From Pseudoalteromonas sp. T1lg48 (GTDB taxonomy: Bacteria; Pseudomonadota; Gammaproteobacteria; Enterobacterales; Alteromonadaceae): a DNA stretch of 64,000 nucleotides. Shown one piece after another: positions 9,467-16,864 of the stretch (position 1 is its first letter; the number at the start of each line of letters is the position of its first letter). The stretch spans positions 620,001 to 684,000 of the forward strand of contig NZ_PQCC01000018.1 of the NCBI RefSeq assembly GCF_002964785.1, in the 5' to 3' direction. The position numbers and the translations under genes were made by a program. The notes under the pieces are model-generated. The model was not told the origin of the DNA, ran no database searches, and saw only the letters and a list, made by a program, of their open reading frames with translations.

Positions 9467-10627
9467 TTATCTTAAAGTCTCCACCTTCTTCTCATAAGCT
9501 TCAATATATTGGGCATAATGTTTAAAGACAGTCTCAGGGGATTTATGGCCCAGCAATTTAGATACTTTCCACACATTCTCACCCTCAGAAATTAGTCGGC
9601 TAGCAAAAGTATGACGCAATTGATAAGGGTAACGATATTTAACACCTGCATCACCAATTACTTTCGACCAGCGATGCTTTCTAAAAGAGTCTTGGTTGAA
9701 ATGATTTCCTTTCTTATTTAAAAACACGTACTCACTATCTTGACTATTCATCTCTTCTTCAAGATAAGACATAACTGTATCTGACACAGGAATTGTCCTT
9801 TTTCCACTTTTTGATTTAGGGTCTTTCGTAACTCCCTCAACTATAGCTTCGTAAATAGAAATTGTTTTTGAGACAAAGCACACATCTTCTTTTTTTAAAG
9901 CGACCCATTCGCTGCTACGCAAACCTGTGTCATTGCACAGCGCAATAATTGCACGATCTGTACCGCTAGCAGCGCCCAAGATTTTTTCGATTTCAGCTGG
10001 AGAAAAAGGATTCACATCTTCATGTTTCCCCCTCGAACTGACTTTGTTATTAACTCTGACATGCTCAGATAGCTTAAGCTTTTTCAGTGGGTTGGAATTA
10101 ATAAGTTCATCAATAACAGCCAAGTCTAAAGCTTTGCTAAGGACTGAGATACGATTCCGGCTTGTCTTACTAGACCAATTCTGCGCTTTCAAAAAATTTA
10201 TAATTATCATCAATGTCAATTCACCCACGGGCACAGTCCAGAGCGCTTTCAATGCTGAGTGCGCTTTTTCATAGCCAGTGATAGTCGACTTAGCAAGTTC
10301 TCTCTGTTGACTGTTTTTTATAACCTTATTTAAGTAATCCGCAATTACGGCCCCACGTTTAGCATGGCCAAAAGTTGTCAGTCGGTTAGAGTTCGGAAAA
10401 TGATCTGCATAGTAAAACGTCCCCTGCTGAATTTCGGTCTTAATTTTACCAAGCAAATAAATAGCGCTATTTACACCTTGCTGTGTCAACGGATAGTTAA
10501 CTTTTTCACGGCAAGTATGACCTTTGTATTTGAAGCAAATTTGGATACTCGTAGGCACACCATAACGATTCTTGCGCACGGTCACGCCGCGTTGAAGCTT
10601 TAAACTCTTATCTACCTTTATTGTCAT
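9467..10627 (-). CDS. int: tyrosine recombinase (island integrase)
   Basis: This site-specific recombinase integrates and excises the island at ssrA. The 386-aa protein has an N-terminal arm-binding region and a core-binding SAM-like domain (about 90-190). The catalytic domain carries box I Arg in DTGLRSSEW, the LRHTFASRL motif, LGHKSPETV and the nucleophile Tyr in FKHYAQ. All catalytic residues look intact, so the enzyme could be active. It reads toward the att site. The 56-aa excisionase-like gene lies 17 bases upstream, which suggests a linked int-xis unit. Confidence 0.93.
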   Translation of the reverse strand: MTIKVDKSLKLQRGVTVRKNRYGVPTSIQICFKYKGHTCREKVNYPLTQQGVNSAIYLLGKIKTEIQQGTFYYADHFPNSNRLTTFGHAKRGAVIADYLNKVIKNSQQRELAKSTITGYEKAHSALKALWTVPVGELTLMIIINFLKAQNWSSKTSRNRISVLSKALDLAVIDELINSNPLKKLKLSEHVRVNNKVSSRGKHEDVNPFSPAEIEKILGAASGTDRAIIALCNDTGLRSSEWVALKKEDVCFVSKTISIYEAIVEGVTKDPKSKSGKRTIPVSDTVMSYLEEEMNSQDSEYVFLNKKGNHFNQDSFRKHRWSKVIGDAGVKYRYPYQLRHTFASRLISEGENVWKVSKLLGHKSPETVFKHYAQYIEAYEKKVETLR

Positions 10628-10644
10628 TTTCTTTCCACTTTGTT

Positions 10645-10815
10645 CTAGTTCAAGCTTTCAACACTGTCTAGGTCTATCCATCTCTCGCGTACATTTTCTA
10701 CTTTGCGAATGTGTTTTCCGTAAATCCAAACCCCTGATGCTATCAATCGTTCGATCTCAGTCTTATCAACGCCAAACTCTTTGCAATACATCTGAAGTGG
10801 TAAAACTCTTAACAT
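10645..10815 (-). CDS. small excisionase-like DNA-binding protein
   Basis: This 56-aa protein begins MLRVLPLQMYCKEFGVD and ends ENVRERWIDLDSVESLN. It is paralogous to the protein at 11167-11355: both share the spacing of P(L)xxYC, an E-R-x-I block, a W-x-YG turn and VRERWIDL. This is the size and layout of small Xis-type winged-helix proteins of tyrosine-integrase elements. It sits directly upstream of the integrase in the same direction. The function as excisionase is inferred from size, fold pattern and place. Confidence 0.7.
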   Translation of the reverse strand: MLRVLPLQMYCKEFGVDKTEIERLIASGVWIYGKHIRKVENVRERWIDLDSVESLN

Positions 10816-10980
10816 ATGAGCCTCTTAATGAGTTGCTAATGAGTAATAAATTTGAACAGAAAATTTAAAAAAAAAAGAATTAGGATTATGCAAAACAAAA
10901 AACGCTTTACTTTATTGTTGTGAGCTAACAATAAACCTCGCCTGACAAAAGCTTGTATTTATTGCTGGTAATTTACTGGA

Positions 10981-11034
10981 AAATATGGCAAATTCAATTT
11001 CATTGACTGCGATAGCTCAGCAACAATGTAATTG
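10981..11034 (-). repeat. 54-bp direct repeat, copy 1
   Basis: Compared with 12063-12116 the two 54-bp copies are nearly identical; the last 42 bp (10993-11034) are exact. Both copies lie upstream of minus-strand genes near the integrase. This suggests shared regulatory DNA or a binding region for the integration proteins. Confidence 0.85.
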
Positions 11035-11092
11035 CTATAAACTCTCCTACATAACTTAAATACCCCAATTTCTTTCGCTCTAAATAACATAA

Positions 11093-11117
11093 AAAAAGCA
11101 CCACGTATGGTGCTTAG
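11093..11117 (-). terminator. terminator of the second excisionase-like gene
   Basis: The stem AAGCACCA/TGGTGCTT with loop CGTA is followed on the minus strand by a T run. It lies 50 bases after the stop of the gene at 11167-11355. Confidence 0.75.
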
Positions 11118-11166
11118 CTCACTGATTTTTTCGGTACTTGCTTTTTATTAATGTGAGTACAACCCT

Positions 11167-11355
11167 TCAGTGCATTGTGTTTTGTCGAACCCAAGCCTCA
11201 ACTGCGGCTAGGTCTATCCATCGCTCGCGAACTCCTTTAATTTTTAAAACCTGTTCACCATAAGCCCATATTCCGCGCTCAATGCGACGCTCAACTGCTT
11301 TTCTCTTTTCTCCGGAAAGTTCACAATACTTGCTAAGCGGTACTAATTTTCTCAT
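11167..11355 (-). CDS. small excisionase-like DNA-binding protein, second paralogue
   Basis: This 62-aa protein begins MRKLVPLSKYCELSGEKRK and contains IWAYGEQVLK and VRERWIDLAAVEAWVRQ. It matches the 56-aa paralogue at 10645-10815 along its length but has a longer C-terminal helix. A GAGAG ribosome-binding site precedes the ATG. Small size, a basic helix-turn-helix followed by a wing, and the place next to an integrase all suggest a recombination directionality factor. Two such genes in one element is unusual. Confidence 0.72.
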   Translation of the reverse strand: MRKLVPLSKYCELSGEKRKAVERRIERGIWAYGEQVLKIKGVRERWIDLAAVEAWVRQNTMH

Positions 11356-11532
11356 TTTTAAACTCTCGTTGACCTAAAACATTTTCGTTATTTGAACAAA
11401 AGCTTTTTAAATCAAAAAAAAATGATTAAGCAAACACCGCTACTACATTACAAAGAAGCACCTCCTAACTAACAAAAATTCCGCTTCCAAAGGAGTAAAA
11501 AAACAACATTTTGCTGATAGGCATTAGTGTGA

Positions 11533-11572
11533 AAAAAGGCACCAGCTAAAACAATTAAACAGGTGCCTTTGA
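11533..11572 (-). terminator. terminator of the acidic-protein gene
   Basis: The stem AAAGGCACC (11535-11543) pairs with GGTGCCTTT (11562-11570) across an 18-nt loop. A T run follows on the minus strand. It lies about 57 bases after the stop of the gene at 11629-12006. Confidence 0.7.
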
Positions 11573-11628
11573 TTGACGTTGCTAGTAACAACTTAGAGAC
11601 ATAATAGGTTTAAACGCACACTAGCCTG

Positions 11629-12006
11629 TCACCACTCTCCCACCGCATTGTCTGAGAATCCGGTGCCCCAATCTGTGGCTCCGCTGTCATCAGAAAAGGT
11701 GTTAAAGCTATCATCCTCAAGGATGAATCCTGCATCGCTGTTTAACTCCTCCACGCTACCCATTGATGGTTCACAGAGCGTCGTAAGTTCATGGCTGTCA
11801 GTGCATAATGACCGCGTCATATCCTGTGAGCTTGTGCCGTAAACGTTACCGCTCACGTCTATCATGGAGTCTGCAATCATCGGTAAGCCGTTGGCCGGAT
11901 TTACTTGAGGCTCCGATGAGATGGCTTCTACCTCATTGCTTTGAGATGAGGTGGTATCGCTCTCACAGTCACAATGACCGAACAGCTGTTGGCTTAATAG
12001 CGTCAT
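11629..12006 (-). CDS. acidic serine-rich protein of unknown function
   Basis: This 125-aa product is strongly acidic and rich in Ser, Asp, Glu and Thr. It has no predicted hydrophobic segment and ends GATDWGTGFSDNAVGEW. I do not recognise the family. Low complexity and high negative charge suggest a largely disordered protein; DNA mimicry is one possible role but is speculation. It has its own terminator, and repeat copy 2 lies 57 bp upstream of its ATG, so it is probably a monocistronic island gene. Confidence 0.6.
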   Translation of the reverse strand: MTLLSQQLFGHCDCESDTTSSQSNEVEAISSEPQVNPANGLPMIADSMIDVSGNVYGTSSQDMTRSLCTDSHELTTLCEPSMGSVEELNSDAGFILEDDSFNTFSDDSGATDWGTGFSDNAVGEW

Positions 12007-12062
12007 ATTTTTATTACCCTAACGTTGTTTAAATTGCTGTGTGTTACTAGTAAATTAATAAA

Positions 12063-12116
12063 AAATATGGCATTTTCAATTTCATTGACTGCGATAGCTC
12101 AGCAACAATGTAATTG
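12063..12116 (-). repeat. 54-bp direct repeat, copy 2
   Basis: This is the second copy of the element at 10981-11034, in the same orientation. The 42-bp section 12075-12116 is identical. It lies 57-110 bases upstream of the acidic-protein ATG, where a promoter or operator would be expected. Confidence 0.85.
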
Positions 12117-12184
12117 TTTCGCTCAAGCAATCCCTTTAGGTTCCCCCTCCCTCTTACTCACCTAGTTCTGCTCATTATGGAGCA

Positions 12185-12632
12185 CCGTTAGTTAATAAAG
12201 CAAAGCGCAAACACCCGTAGCAAAGCAAGGCTTTGGCTGCAATAAAGTGCGTTTGAGAATCAAACCAATAAATCGCGTAATGTTGTCATTGCGAAGCAAA
12301 TGGCAACGTGAAGCAGCGCATGTTCGGCTGCGGCGAACTAACCCCAGTTTTGTTTTTGCCGCGCAAAAATTTGGCAGCAGCAGCGAAGCGTGTAAGTGCC
12401 AAACCCCTGGCATACGAGGAACCGAGTAGGCTGATTGGCTATGCCAGCAACACAACTGAATGTTGCATAGCTAAGCATGGTAAAAATGGGGTTAGTGCGG
12501 CGCAGCCGAACATGCGCTGAGCTTGATGAGCTAGTCACAAAGTGACGTAGAGCCAGCTCGTTGACGAACGTCAACATCCAGAGCTGGCGGGCGGTTCAAG
12601 CGATAAAACTCAAAACATCGTTTTGAGTTTTT
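12185..12632 (+). ncRNA. highly structured non-coding region ending in a terminator (candidate RNA or oriT)
   Basis: No convincing gene is present in about 450 bp, but nested inverted repeats are dense. The outer arms are 12316-12346 and 12487-12517 (31 nt, two mismatches). Inside are TTTTTG/CAAAAA around 12353-12367, TTTGGCA/TGCCAAA and CTGGCATA/TATGCCAG. A cruciform follows at 12552-12588 (GCCAGCTC, GTTGAC, GTCAAC, GAGCTGGC). The stretch closes with a perfect 12-bp stem plus T run at 12605-12632. The terminator favours a rightward transcript; stacked palindromes beside a winged-helix gene would also suit an origin of transfer. Which is right cannot be decided from sequence. Confidence 0.5.
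12605..12632 (+). terminator. rho-independent terminator of the structured region
   Basis: A perfect 12-bp stem, AAAACTCAAAAC/GTTTTGAGTTTT with loop ATC, has a T-rich tail. Nothing protein-coding ends just before it on the plus strand, so it most likely ends a non-coding transcript. Confidence 0.75.
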
Positions 12633-12735
12633 AAATGCCTCCCTGCTGATAGTGGTAAAGAGTCAGGTGCCCTGCTGGGTAGTGCGCCGCGACTAAAACA
12701 CCGACTCAGTTACCCAACAACAACCTGAAAATTGC

Positions 12736-12791
12736 ACTATTTCGCATAGTACGAACCTTTGTAAAAGTCCTACTCAATAGACTTACAAAGG
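12736..12791 (+). promoter_or_regulatory. operator-like inverted repeats upstream of the winged-helix gene
   Basis: The palindrome ACTAT-TTCGC-ATAGT (12736-12750) is followed by a second inverted repeat, CCTTTGTAAAAGTC (12756-12769) against GACTTACAAAGG (12780-12791). The second overlaps the AAAGGAG ribosome-binding site of the gene at 12798. Self-regulation by the encoded winged-helix protein, or a translation-blocking hairpin, is plausible. Confidence 0.5.
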
Positions 12792-12797
12792 AGTCTT

Positions 12798-13673
12798 ATG
12801 CTGTTATTCGACAATACCGAACGTATTACCAACTGGAATGTGTATCAGCCTTATTTTGAAATCGATATGTATTACTCAAAGAACTTGAGCAATCGACACA
12901 AGGCCAGAAGAAAAGAAGAGATAGCCGTGGTACTGGCAGCGCGATTTGGCTTTGTCTCAGCCATCGCCTTGACGGCCATTTTCGAAATACAAAGACACAA
13001 GGTCACCGAATTACTAAACAAGCTGATCAAAAAGCAGTTACTCGAAAAAGTAAAAACCAGCCGCGCCGCTGATGGGGTTGTCTACGTACTGACGTTTTCC
13101 GGTGCCAGGTATGCTGAGGAAGTAATACGCCATGAAATACTGTTTCGGTCCAAAACCAATCCCATTGAGCAACTCAATCAGAACAGCATCATGCACGATT
13201 CCATCTTACAATTTGTGTTGATGCAGGGAGTGCACAACAAAACCACCAGTGGTCAACCTGCCCCGCAATGGCGAGGCTTTGTCACCGAGAAAGAATTTAA
13301 ACGCCTCTACCCGTCCAACGACATCAAAAACGTTGATGCCGTTGTCATTAACTCAGATTACAGTACCGCTGCAATTGAGCTGGAGAATTCGTTTAAAAAT
13401 AAGAACAAGGTGGAGGCCACCTTACTGAAGCTTGCCAACAATATGCTTTGTCAGCGCCCACTGTTTGATAAGGTCTTTTTTGTCAGCAGCTCAGGCAGAG
13501 TAATTGACGACACCAGGCGCTTTCAACGCCAGTTACTTGATGAGCTCCCGCATCGATACGACAAGAAAACCAAAGCGCCGTATCTCACCACGCAGGAGGC
13601 GACCTTGCTGCAAGAGAAGTTAATTTTCAGGACAAAATTCACCGAGCCCATAAACACACTCTTTTACTCATAA
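12798..13673 (+). CDS. winged-helix protein with a replication-relaxation/mobilization-like C-terminal domain
   Basis: This 291-aa cytoplasmic protein has an N-terminal winged helix-turn-helix (about 40-115: FGFVSAIALTAIF, then HKVTELLNKLIKKQL). The C-terminal domain has NVDAVVINSDY followed by AIELENSFKNKNK. That Asp...Glu-x-Glu...Lys spacing resembles the degenerate nuclease fold of replication-relaxation and mobilization proteins on plasmids and islands. It has a good AAGGAG site and inverted repeats upstream, and the structured 12185-12632 region lies just before it. I infer a role in island mobilization or replication. I do not recognise a named family with certainty. Confidence 0.6.
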   Translation: MLLFDNTERITNWNVYQPYFEIDMYYSKNLSNRHKARRKEEIAVVLAARFGFVSAIALTAIFEIQRHKVTELLNKLIKKQLLEKVKTSRAADGVVYVLTFSGARYAEEVIRHEILFRSKTNPIEQLNQNSIMHDSILQFVLMQGVHNKTTSGQPAPQWRGFVTEKEFKRLYPSNDIKNVDAVVINSDYSTAAIELENSFKNKNKVEATLLKLANNMLCQRPLFDKVFFVSSSGRVIDDTRRFQRQLLDELPHRYDKKTKAPYLTTQEATLLQEKLIFRTKFTEPINTLFYS

Positions 13674-13678
13674 GAAAT

Positions 13679-13696
13679 CGGCACCCGAGGGTGCCG
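13679..13696. terminator. hairpin between convergent genes
   Basis: The 8-bp stem CGGCACCC/GGGTGCCG lies between the plus-strand gene ending at 13673 and the minus-strand gene ending at 13703. It lacks a clear T run, so it is only a possible terminator. Confidence 0.4.
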
Positions 13697-13702
13697 ACAG
13701 TG

Positions 13703-13927
13703 TTATATGTTGCGCTTACCAAGGCTCCAAACCTTGAGTGCAACGGACATCACATAGATGCCAGTGATTATCATAAGCCCTGTTATGTCACTCAACTTGT
13801 AAGTTGTATTGACTGTGACCAGGCCAAGCCAGTTACTTATCCAGATAACCAGGTTTACCAAAGCAAATGTATGAAGCAGTTCATGTATTGCCCGGATAAT
13901 ATATTGTCTTTTACTCATTCGATTCAT
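13703..13927 (-). CDS. small two-helix membrane protein
   Basis: The 74-aa protein has a basic N terminus (MNRMSKRQ) and two hydrophobic segments, about residues 20-38 (FALVNLVIWISNWLGLV) and 47-66 (DITGLMIITGIYVMSVAL). A GGAGG ribosome-binding site is well placed before the ATG. I do not recognise the family. It may be co-transcribed with the next two-helix protein at 13986-14219, which lies 58 bp upstream. Confidence 0.6.
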   Translation of the reverse strand: MNRMSKRQYIIRAIHELLHTFALVNLVIWISNWLGLVTVNTTYKLSDITGLMIITGIYVMSVALKVWSLGKRNI

Positions 13928-13985
13928 GCAGTCCGTCCTCCTGTTTTATTCAACTGCATAACTAAATAAGCGTTCACTCGGGGAA

Positions 13986-14219
13986 CTACTCATACTTATT
14001 AGATAGCTCTAACTGCACAATCCACAACAGCAGCGCTACCATCCAGGCTGACACTAAAGCAATCAGAATATCCATAGTTTGCAGCGGACAACCCAATGCC
14101 TGACGTATCGGCACAAGCATGTCGACCAGGAACACAAATAACAAAACATCCCCTACCCTCATAAATAGCCAACAAAGCTTATCTAAAGTAGTAAGAACCA
14201 ATCTTTGTTTAGACGTCAT
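13986..14219 (-). CDS. small two-helix membrane protein
   Basis: The 77-aa protein starts MTSKQRLVLTTLDKL; this ATG is chosen because AGAGGAG precedes it at correct spacing. Two hydrophobic segments are visible, LFMRVGDVLLFVFLVDMLVP and ILIALVSAWMVALLLWIV, with a polar turn between them. No family is recognised. Together with the gene at 13703-13927 it looks like a small membrane-protein pair; holin-like or toxin roles are possible but not shown. Confidence 0.6.
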   Translation of the reverse strand: MTSKQRLVLTTLDKLCWLFMRVGDVLLFVFLVDMLVPIRQALGCPLQTMDILIALVSAWMVALLLWIVQLELSNKYE

Positions 14220-14634
14220 GCAGAAACTCCTCTTTTTTTGACCTGCATGAGTACATAGCACCGAGGCAGAGGAATTAAGGGCGTTCGTTTACCCCGACAC
14301 GAAAGCCTTCTGCGCTGGAAAAGAAAAAAGCAGGCACACGTGCCTGCTTCTTCGCATTATTGCTCTGCCATTCACCAGGGCCACTTGCAACGCATTCGTG
14401 CAACTAACCCAGCCAGCCTTCCCAGTGCTAGCTCTTACCGTGGGCACACCAATTTCCCTCGGTTGGATAACCCTAAAGGTTTCCAGTCGAGATCCGTTGC
14501 CTGGGAGCAACGGGAGACGGCATTTTCTAAGTAGTGATTGAGCGTCCTCTTGTTTTCGATATGCGGCCTTAATTCTAAGTATCTTCGTTATAGGGGGATT
14601 TAGACTGAAGTAAGATTAAGTCGAGAAAATAAAG
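14220..14634. other. gap with one terminator and no supported gene
   Basis: The gap is about 415 bp. A hairpin at 14328-14349 (AAGCAGGCAC/GTGCCTGCTT) has a T run on the minus strand. An open frame at 14289-14510 begins with TTG, lacks a ribosome-binding site and overlaps the hairpin, so I do not call it. A short leftward RNA ending at the hairpin is possible. Confidence 0.5.
14325..14352 (-). terminator. rho-independent terminator, leftward
   Basis: A 10-bp GC-rich stem is followed on the minus strand by a T run. It has no confident protein gene before it and may end a small RNA. Confidence 0.65.
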
Positions 14635-14832
14635 TCATCTTTGAGTGATGAGCGGACAGTCTCTAGCTAATCTTGGTAGTGCTTTTCTTTTGCCAGCAAG
14701 AATGTTGCTCCACCCAATACGTTCCTTCCAAAGCTTGCCATCAACTATGACTCTATAGCGGTCAATACGATTGGTTTTGTATAGCTCTAACCTGTGTAGT
14801 GGGTACACCCTTGTCGCAATCGGTAATTTCAA
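14635..14832 (-). CDS. possible small basic protein, unknown
   Basis: A 65-codon frame begins with TTG directly after an in-frame TGA. It contains the plausible protein-like stretch NRIDRYRVIVDGKLWKERIG but lacks a strong ribosome-binding site. It may be the 3' remnant of a larger island gene. Low confidence. Confidence 0.3.
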   Translation of the reverse strand: MKLPIATRVYPLHRLELYKTNRIDRYRVIVDGKLWKERIGWSNILAGKRKALPRLARDCPLITQR

Positions 14833-15018
14833 TCACTCTACGTAGCTCGGGAATACGCTAAACAGCAGTATCACTTTGTTCGCATTGTGCCGAGGCAACA
14901 TTTACTTTATTGTATGATTTACGGCAATTTTTTTGAGTCTTATTAGTGCGTCTATACATGCTTGGCCTCCTACCTTACAAGGTCTCGCTAATGAGTTGTT
15001 ATGCCTTAAGGACGATGA

Positions 15019-15603
15019 ATGAGTAATATTCCAAAACCATGTGAAAAATCGATTTCCGAGTATCTTGAGCAGTGGGATACATTGGAAAAATATACGCTTC
15101 AGGAAAGCTCACTTGGCAAACTCTTTCTCGTTCACTGCCCGGATAATTGTGATATCGAGAGTGTTCTGTTAAAAGTTAGTGCACTAAACGATTTCTATAG
15201 TACTAATATTTACGATACATACACCGTTGCAAAGCACATACTGAAGCTCAATATAGATTCGAGGTTGACATCTGGTGATCGATCGTTGGTCAATGAAATC
15301 GCATCGGTTAACACCGGAGAAAAGATACGAAATTTTTACTCTTTTGCATCAAAGTATTGTAGCCATCACAATCCAGACGACTTCCCAATCTACGATTCGT
15401 ATGTAGATAAAATGCTGCGACATTATAGAAAGGTAGATAAATTCAGCAATTTCAGAAATGATGACCTTAAGTCGTACCCTACATTCATCACCATAATCGA
15501 ATCTCTGAGAAAGTTTTACCGAGTTAATTCATTTTCTTTAAGACAATTAGACATATTTCTATGGTTAGCTGGCAAAGAGCATTTACCGAACAACTATAAG
15601 TAG
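15019..15603 (+). CDS. integron cassette protein of unknown function
   Basis: The 194-aa soluble protein shows the stretch NFYSFASKYCSHHNPDDFP and a helical C terminus (SFSLRQLDIFLWLAGKEH). Similar hypothetical proteins are common cargo of integron cassettes (recollection of the type, not a search result). An attC site begins one base after the stop codon, and the gene starts 15 bp after a possible upstream cassette boundary (GTTATGC, 14998-15004). This is the compact layout of a cassette. No signal peptide or membrane segment. No catalytic motif is identified. Confidence 0.7.
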   Translation: MSNIPKPCEKSISEYLEQWDTLEKYTLQESSLGKLFLVHCPDNCDIESVLLKVSALNDFYSTNIYDTYTVAKHILKLNIDSRLTSGDRSLVNEIASVNTGEKIRNFYSFASKYCSHHNPDDFPIYDSYVDKMLRHYRKVDKFSNFRNDDLKSYPTFITIIESLRKFYRVNSFSLRQLDIFLWLAGKEHLPNNYK

Positions 15604-15696
15604 TCATAACAAGTTGGTGATGTTCGCTACGGGCTTTCAGCCCTTCGCCGGACAGCCACCGCGCTGCGGCGTCTGCCGCATACCAAGGCGTTAGGT
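15604..15696 (+). repeat. integron attC site 1
   Basis: The left end TCATAAC-AAG-TTGGTGAT folds onto the right end ATACCAA-GGC-GTTAGGT. TAAC pairs with GTTA, and TTGGT/AT pairs with ATACCAA with one unpaired G. That is the R''/L''/L'/R' layout with the extrahelical base typical of attC. The middle contains further small hairpins. It directly follows the cassette gene stop at 15603. Confidence 0.85.
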
Positions 15697-15752
15697 TTAG
15701 GACTTACCCAAAAAAAGTAGACACCTTCTATAGTTAGAAAAAGAGGTGTCTC

Positions 15753-16064
15753 ATGACTAAAAAGAAAAGAACCTAGGCCTATACCGAAGAATTCCGTCGC
15801 GAAGCAGTACGTCGTGCGGAATTACCGGGTAATACCAATAAATCCGTCGCCGAAGATCTGGGGATCAGCGCCCAGCAAATCTATAACTGGCGCAGGCAAT
15901 TCAACCGCCTTTCCGACAAGCAATTTAATACCGTTCAAGGCGTCGATTACTCGAAACATGAAAGCGAGGAGTTACGCCGTCTTAAACGTGAGCTGCACGA
16001 CCTGAAAGAGGAAAATGAATTCTTAAAAAAGGCAGCCGCGTGCTTTGCGAAAAGCCAGGAGTAA
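15753..16064 (+). pseudogene. IS3-family orfA with in-frame nonsense codon
   Basis: OrfA is the helix-turn-helix and leucine-zipper subunit of IS3 transposases. The frame reads TEEFRREAVRRAEL, SVAEDLGISAQQIYNWR and a C-terminal heptad region ending EENEFLKKAAACFAKSQE. Codon 8 is TAG (15774-15776) where the family usually has a tyrosine, so it is interrupted near its start. The A-AAA-AAG stretch at 16025-16031 is the position of the frameshift signal. Confidence 0.85.
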
Positions 16065-16797
16065 AGTACGCGCTGAGTTGGCCCATCATGTGAAAGAGAC
16101 GTATGAGGTTTTTAAGGCTCGCTACGGCGCGCCCAGGATAACGTATGAACTAAATGCCAGCGGTGTTCGATGCAGCCTCAATACTGTTGCTAAAATGATG
16201 CAAGAGCTAGCTCTCAAGGCAAGAAACGGCAAGGCGTTCCGATACAGTCACAGCAGCTATTCAAACTCGAATGTAGAAGAGAATGTGCTTGCCCAGCGGT
16301 TCACCACAGAGCGTGCCAACAGGAAATGGGTATCAGATATCACCTATATCCGTGTTCGCGGCCAGTGGCTTTACCTAGCCGCGGTGATGGACCTGTTCTC
16401 CAGGGCGATTGTCGGTTGGGCATTAGACACGTCGATGACGGTTAAGCTGATTTCCGATGTTTTCAACATGGCACTGGCCCGCAGGCAGGTTAAACCGGGT
16501 TTGATGCTTCACTCAGATAGAGGCGTGCAGTACCGTGCGGTGGCCTATCAGGATTTAGTGCGTTCATCGGGCGCGATAATAAGCATGAGCCGAAAGAGCA
16601 ATTGCTGGGATTATGCGGTGATGGAATCCTTCTTCAGTCGCCTCAAAGTTGAGCTGGTTTATGCCGAGAAATTCCACTCGATACAACACGTTAAATCCTG
16701 TATGTTTGAATACATTGAAATATTTTATAACCGCAAACGACGTCACTCTGCGTTAGGCTATCTCAGCCCGCTGGAGTATGAGCAACGGTTTGCGTAA
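16045..16797 (+). pseudogene. IS3-family orfB transposase, N-terminally deleted
   Basis: This is the DDE-type integrase domain of the transposase. The three acidic residues are present in WVSDITYIR, LHSDRGVQY and DYAVMESFFSRLK. The frame begins abruptly at ARSKVRAELAHH, which corresponds to about residue 40-50 of full OrfB proteins. It is also in the +1 rather than the -1 frame relative to orfA. A deletion of about 110-120 bp around 16050-16070 would explain both the frame and the short element. Confidence 0.8.
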
Positions 16798-16864
16798 TAG
16801 CCTGTCTACTTTTGATGGGGAAGACCAGTTTATAAGAGTGAAATTATCAGCTAAGGGAGGTGCT

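Larger units (their letters stand above)
10816..11166. other. non-coding stretch with repeat copy 1 and a terminator
   Basis: There is no credible gene in this 351-bp AT-rich gap. It holds the leader of the first excisionase-like gene, a 54-bp repeat copy (10981-11034) and a minus-strand terminator (11096-11115) for the second excisionase-like gene. The leader contains an A-rich block resembling the one upstream of 11355, which suggests that gene and leader were duplicated together. Confidence 0.6.
15699..16827 (+). mobile_element. IS3-family insertion sequence, degraded
   Basis: Imperfect terminal inverted repeats share CTT-CCC and AAAAGTAGACA (left end from 15699, right end to 16827). The element is flanked by a 4-bp target duplication GTTT (15695-15698 and 16828-16831). 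Length is about 1.13 kb, shorter than the usual 1.2-1.3 kb. It carries orfA with a nonsense codon and orfB lacking its N terminus, so it is probably immobile on its own. It landed two bases after the R' box of attC site 1. Confidence 0.9.

Noticed and set aside
12192..12577. Several overlapping frames of 60-87 codons on both strands
   Set aside because: They lie in the strongly self-complementary region, lack ribosome-binding sites and look like by-products of inverted repeats.
14289..14510. 73-codon frame on the minus strand
   Set aside because: It starts with TTG, has no ribosome-binding site and overlaps a terminator hairpin.
14941..15004. A third attC or an attI upstream of the first cassette
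   Set aside because: GTTATGC at 14998-15004 looks like an R' box, but no matching left half or stem could be found upstream.
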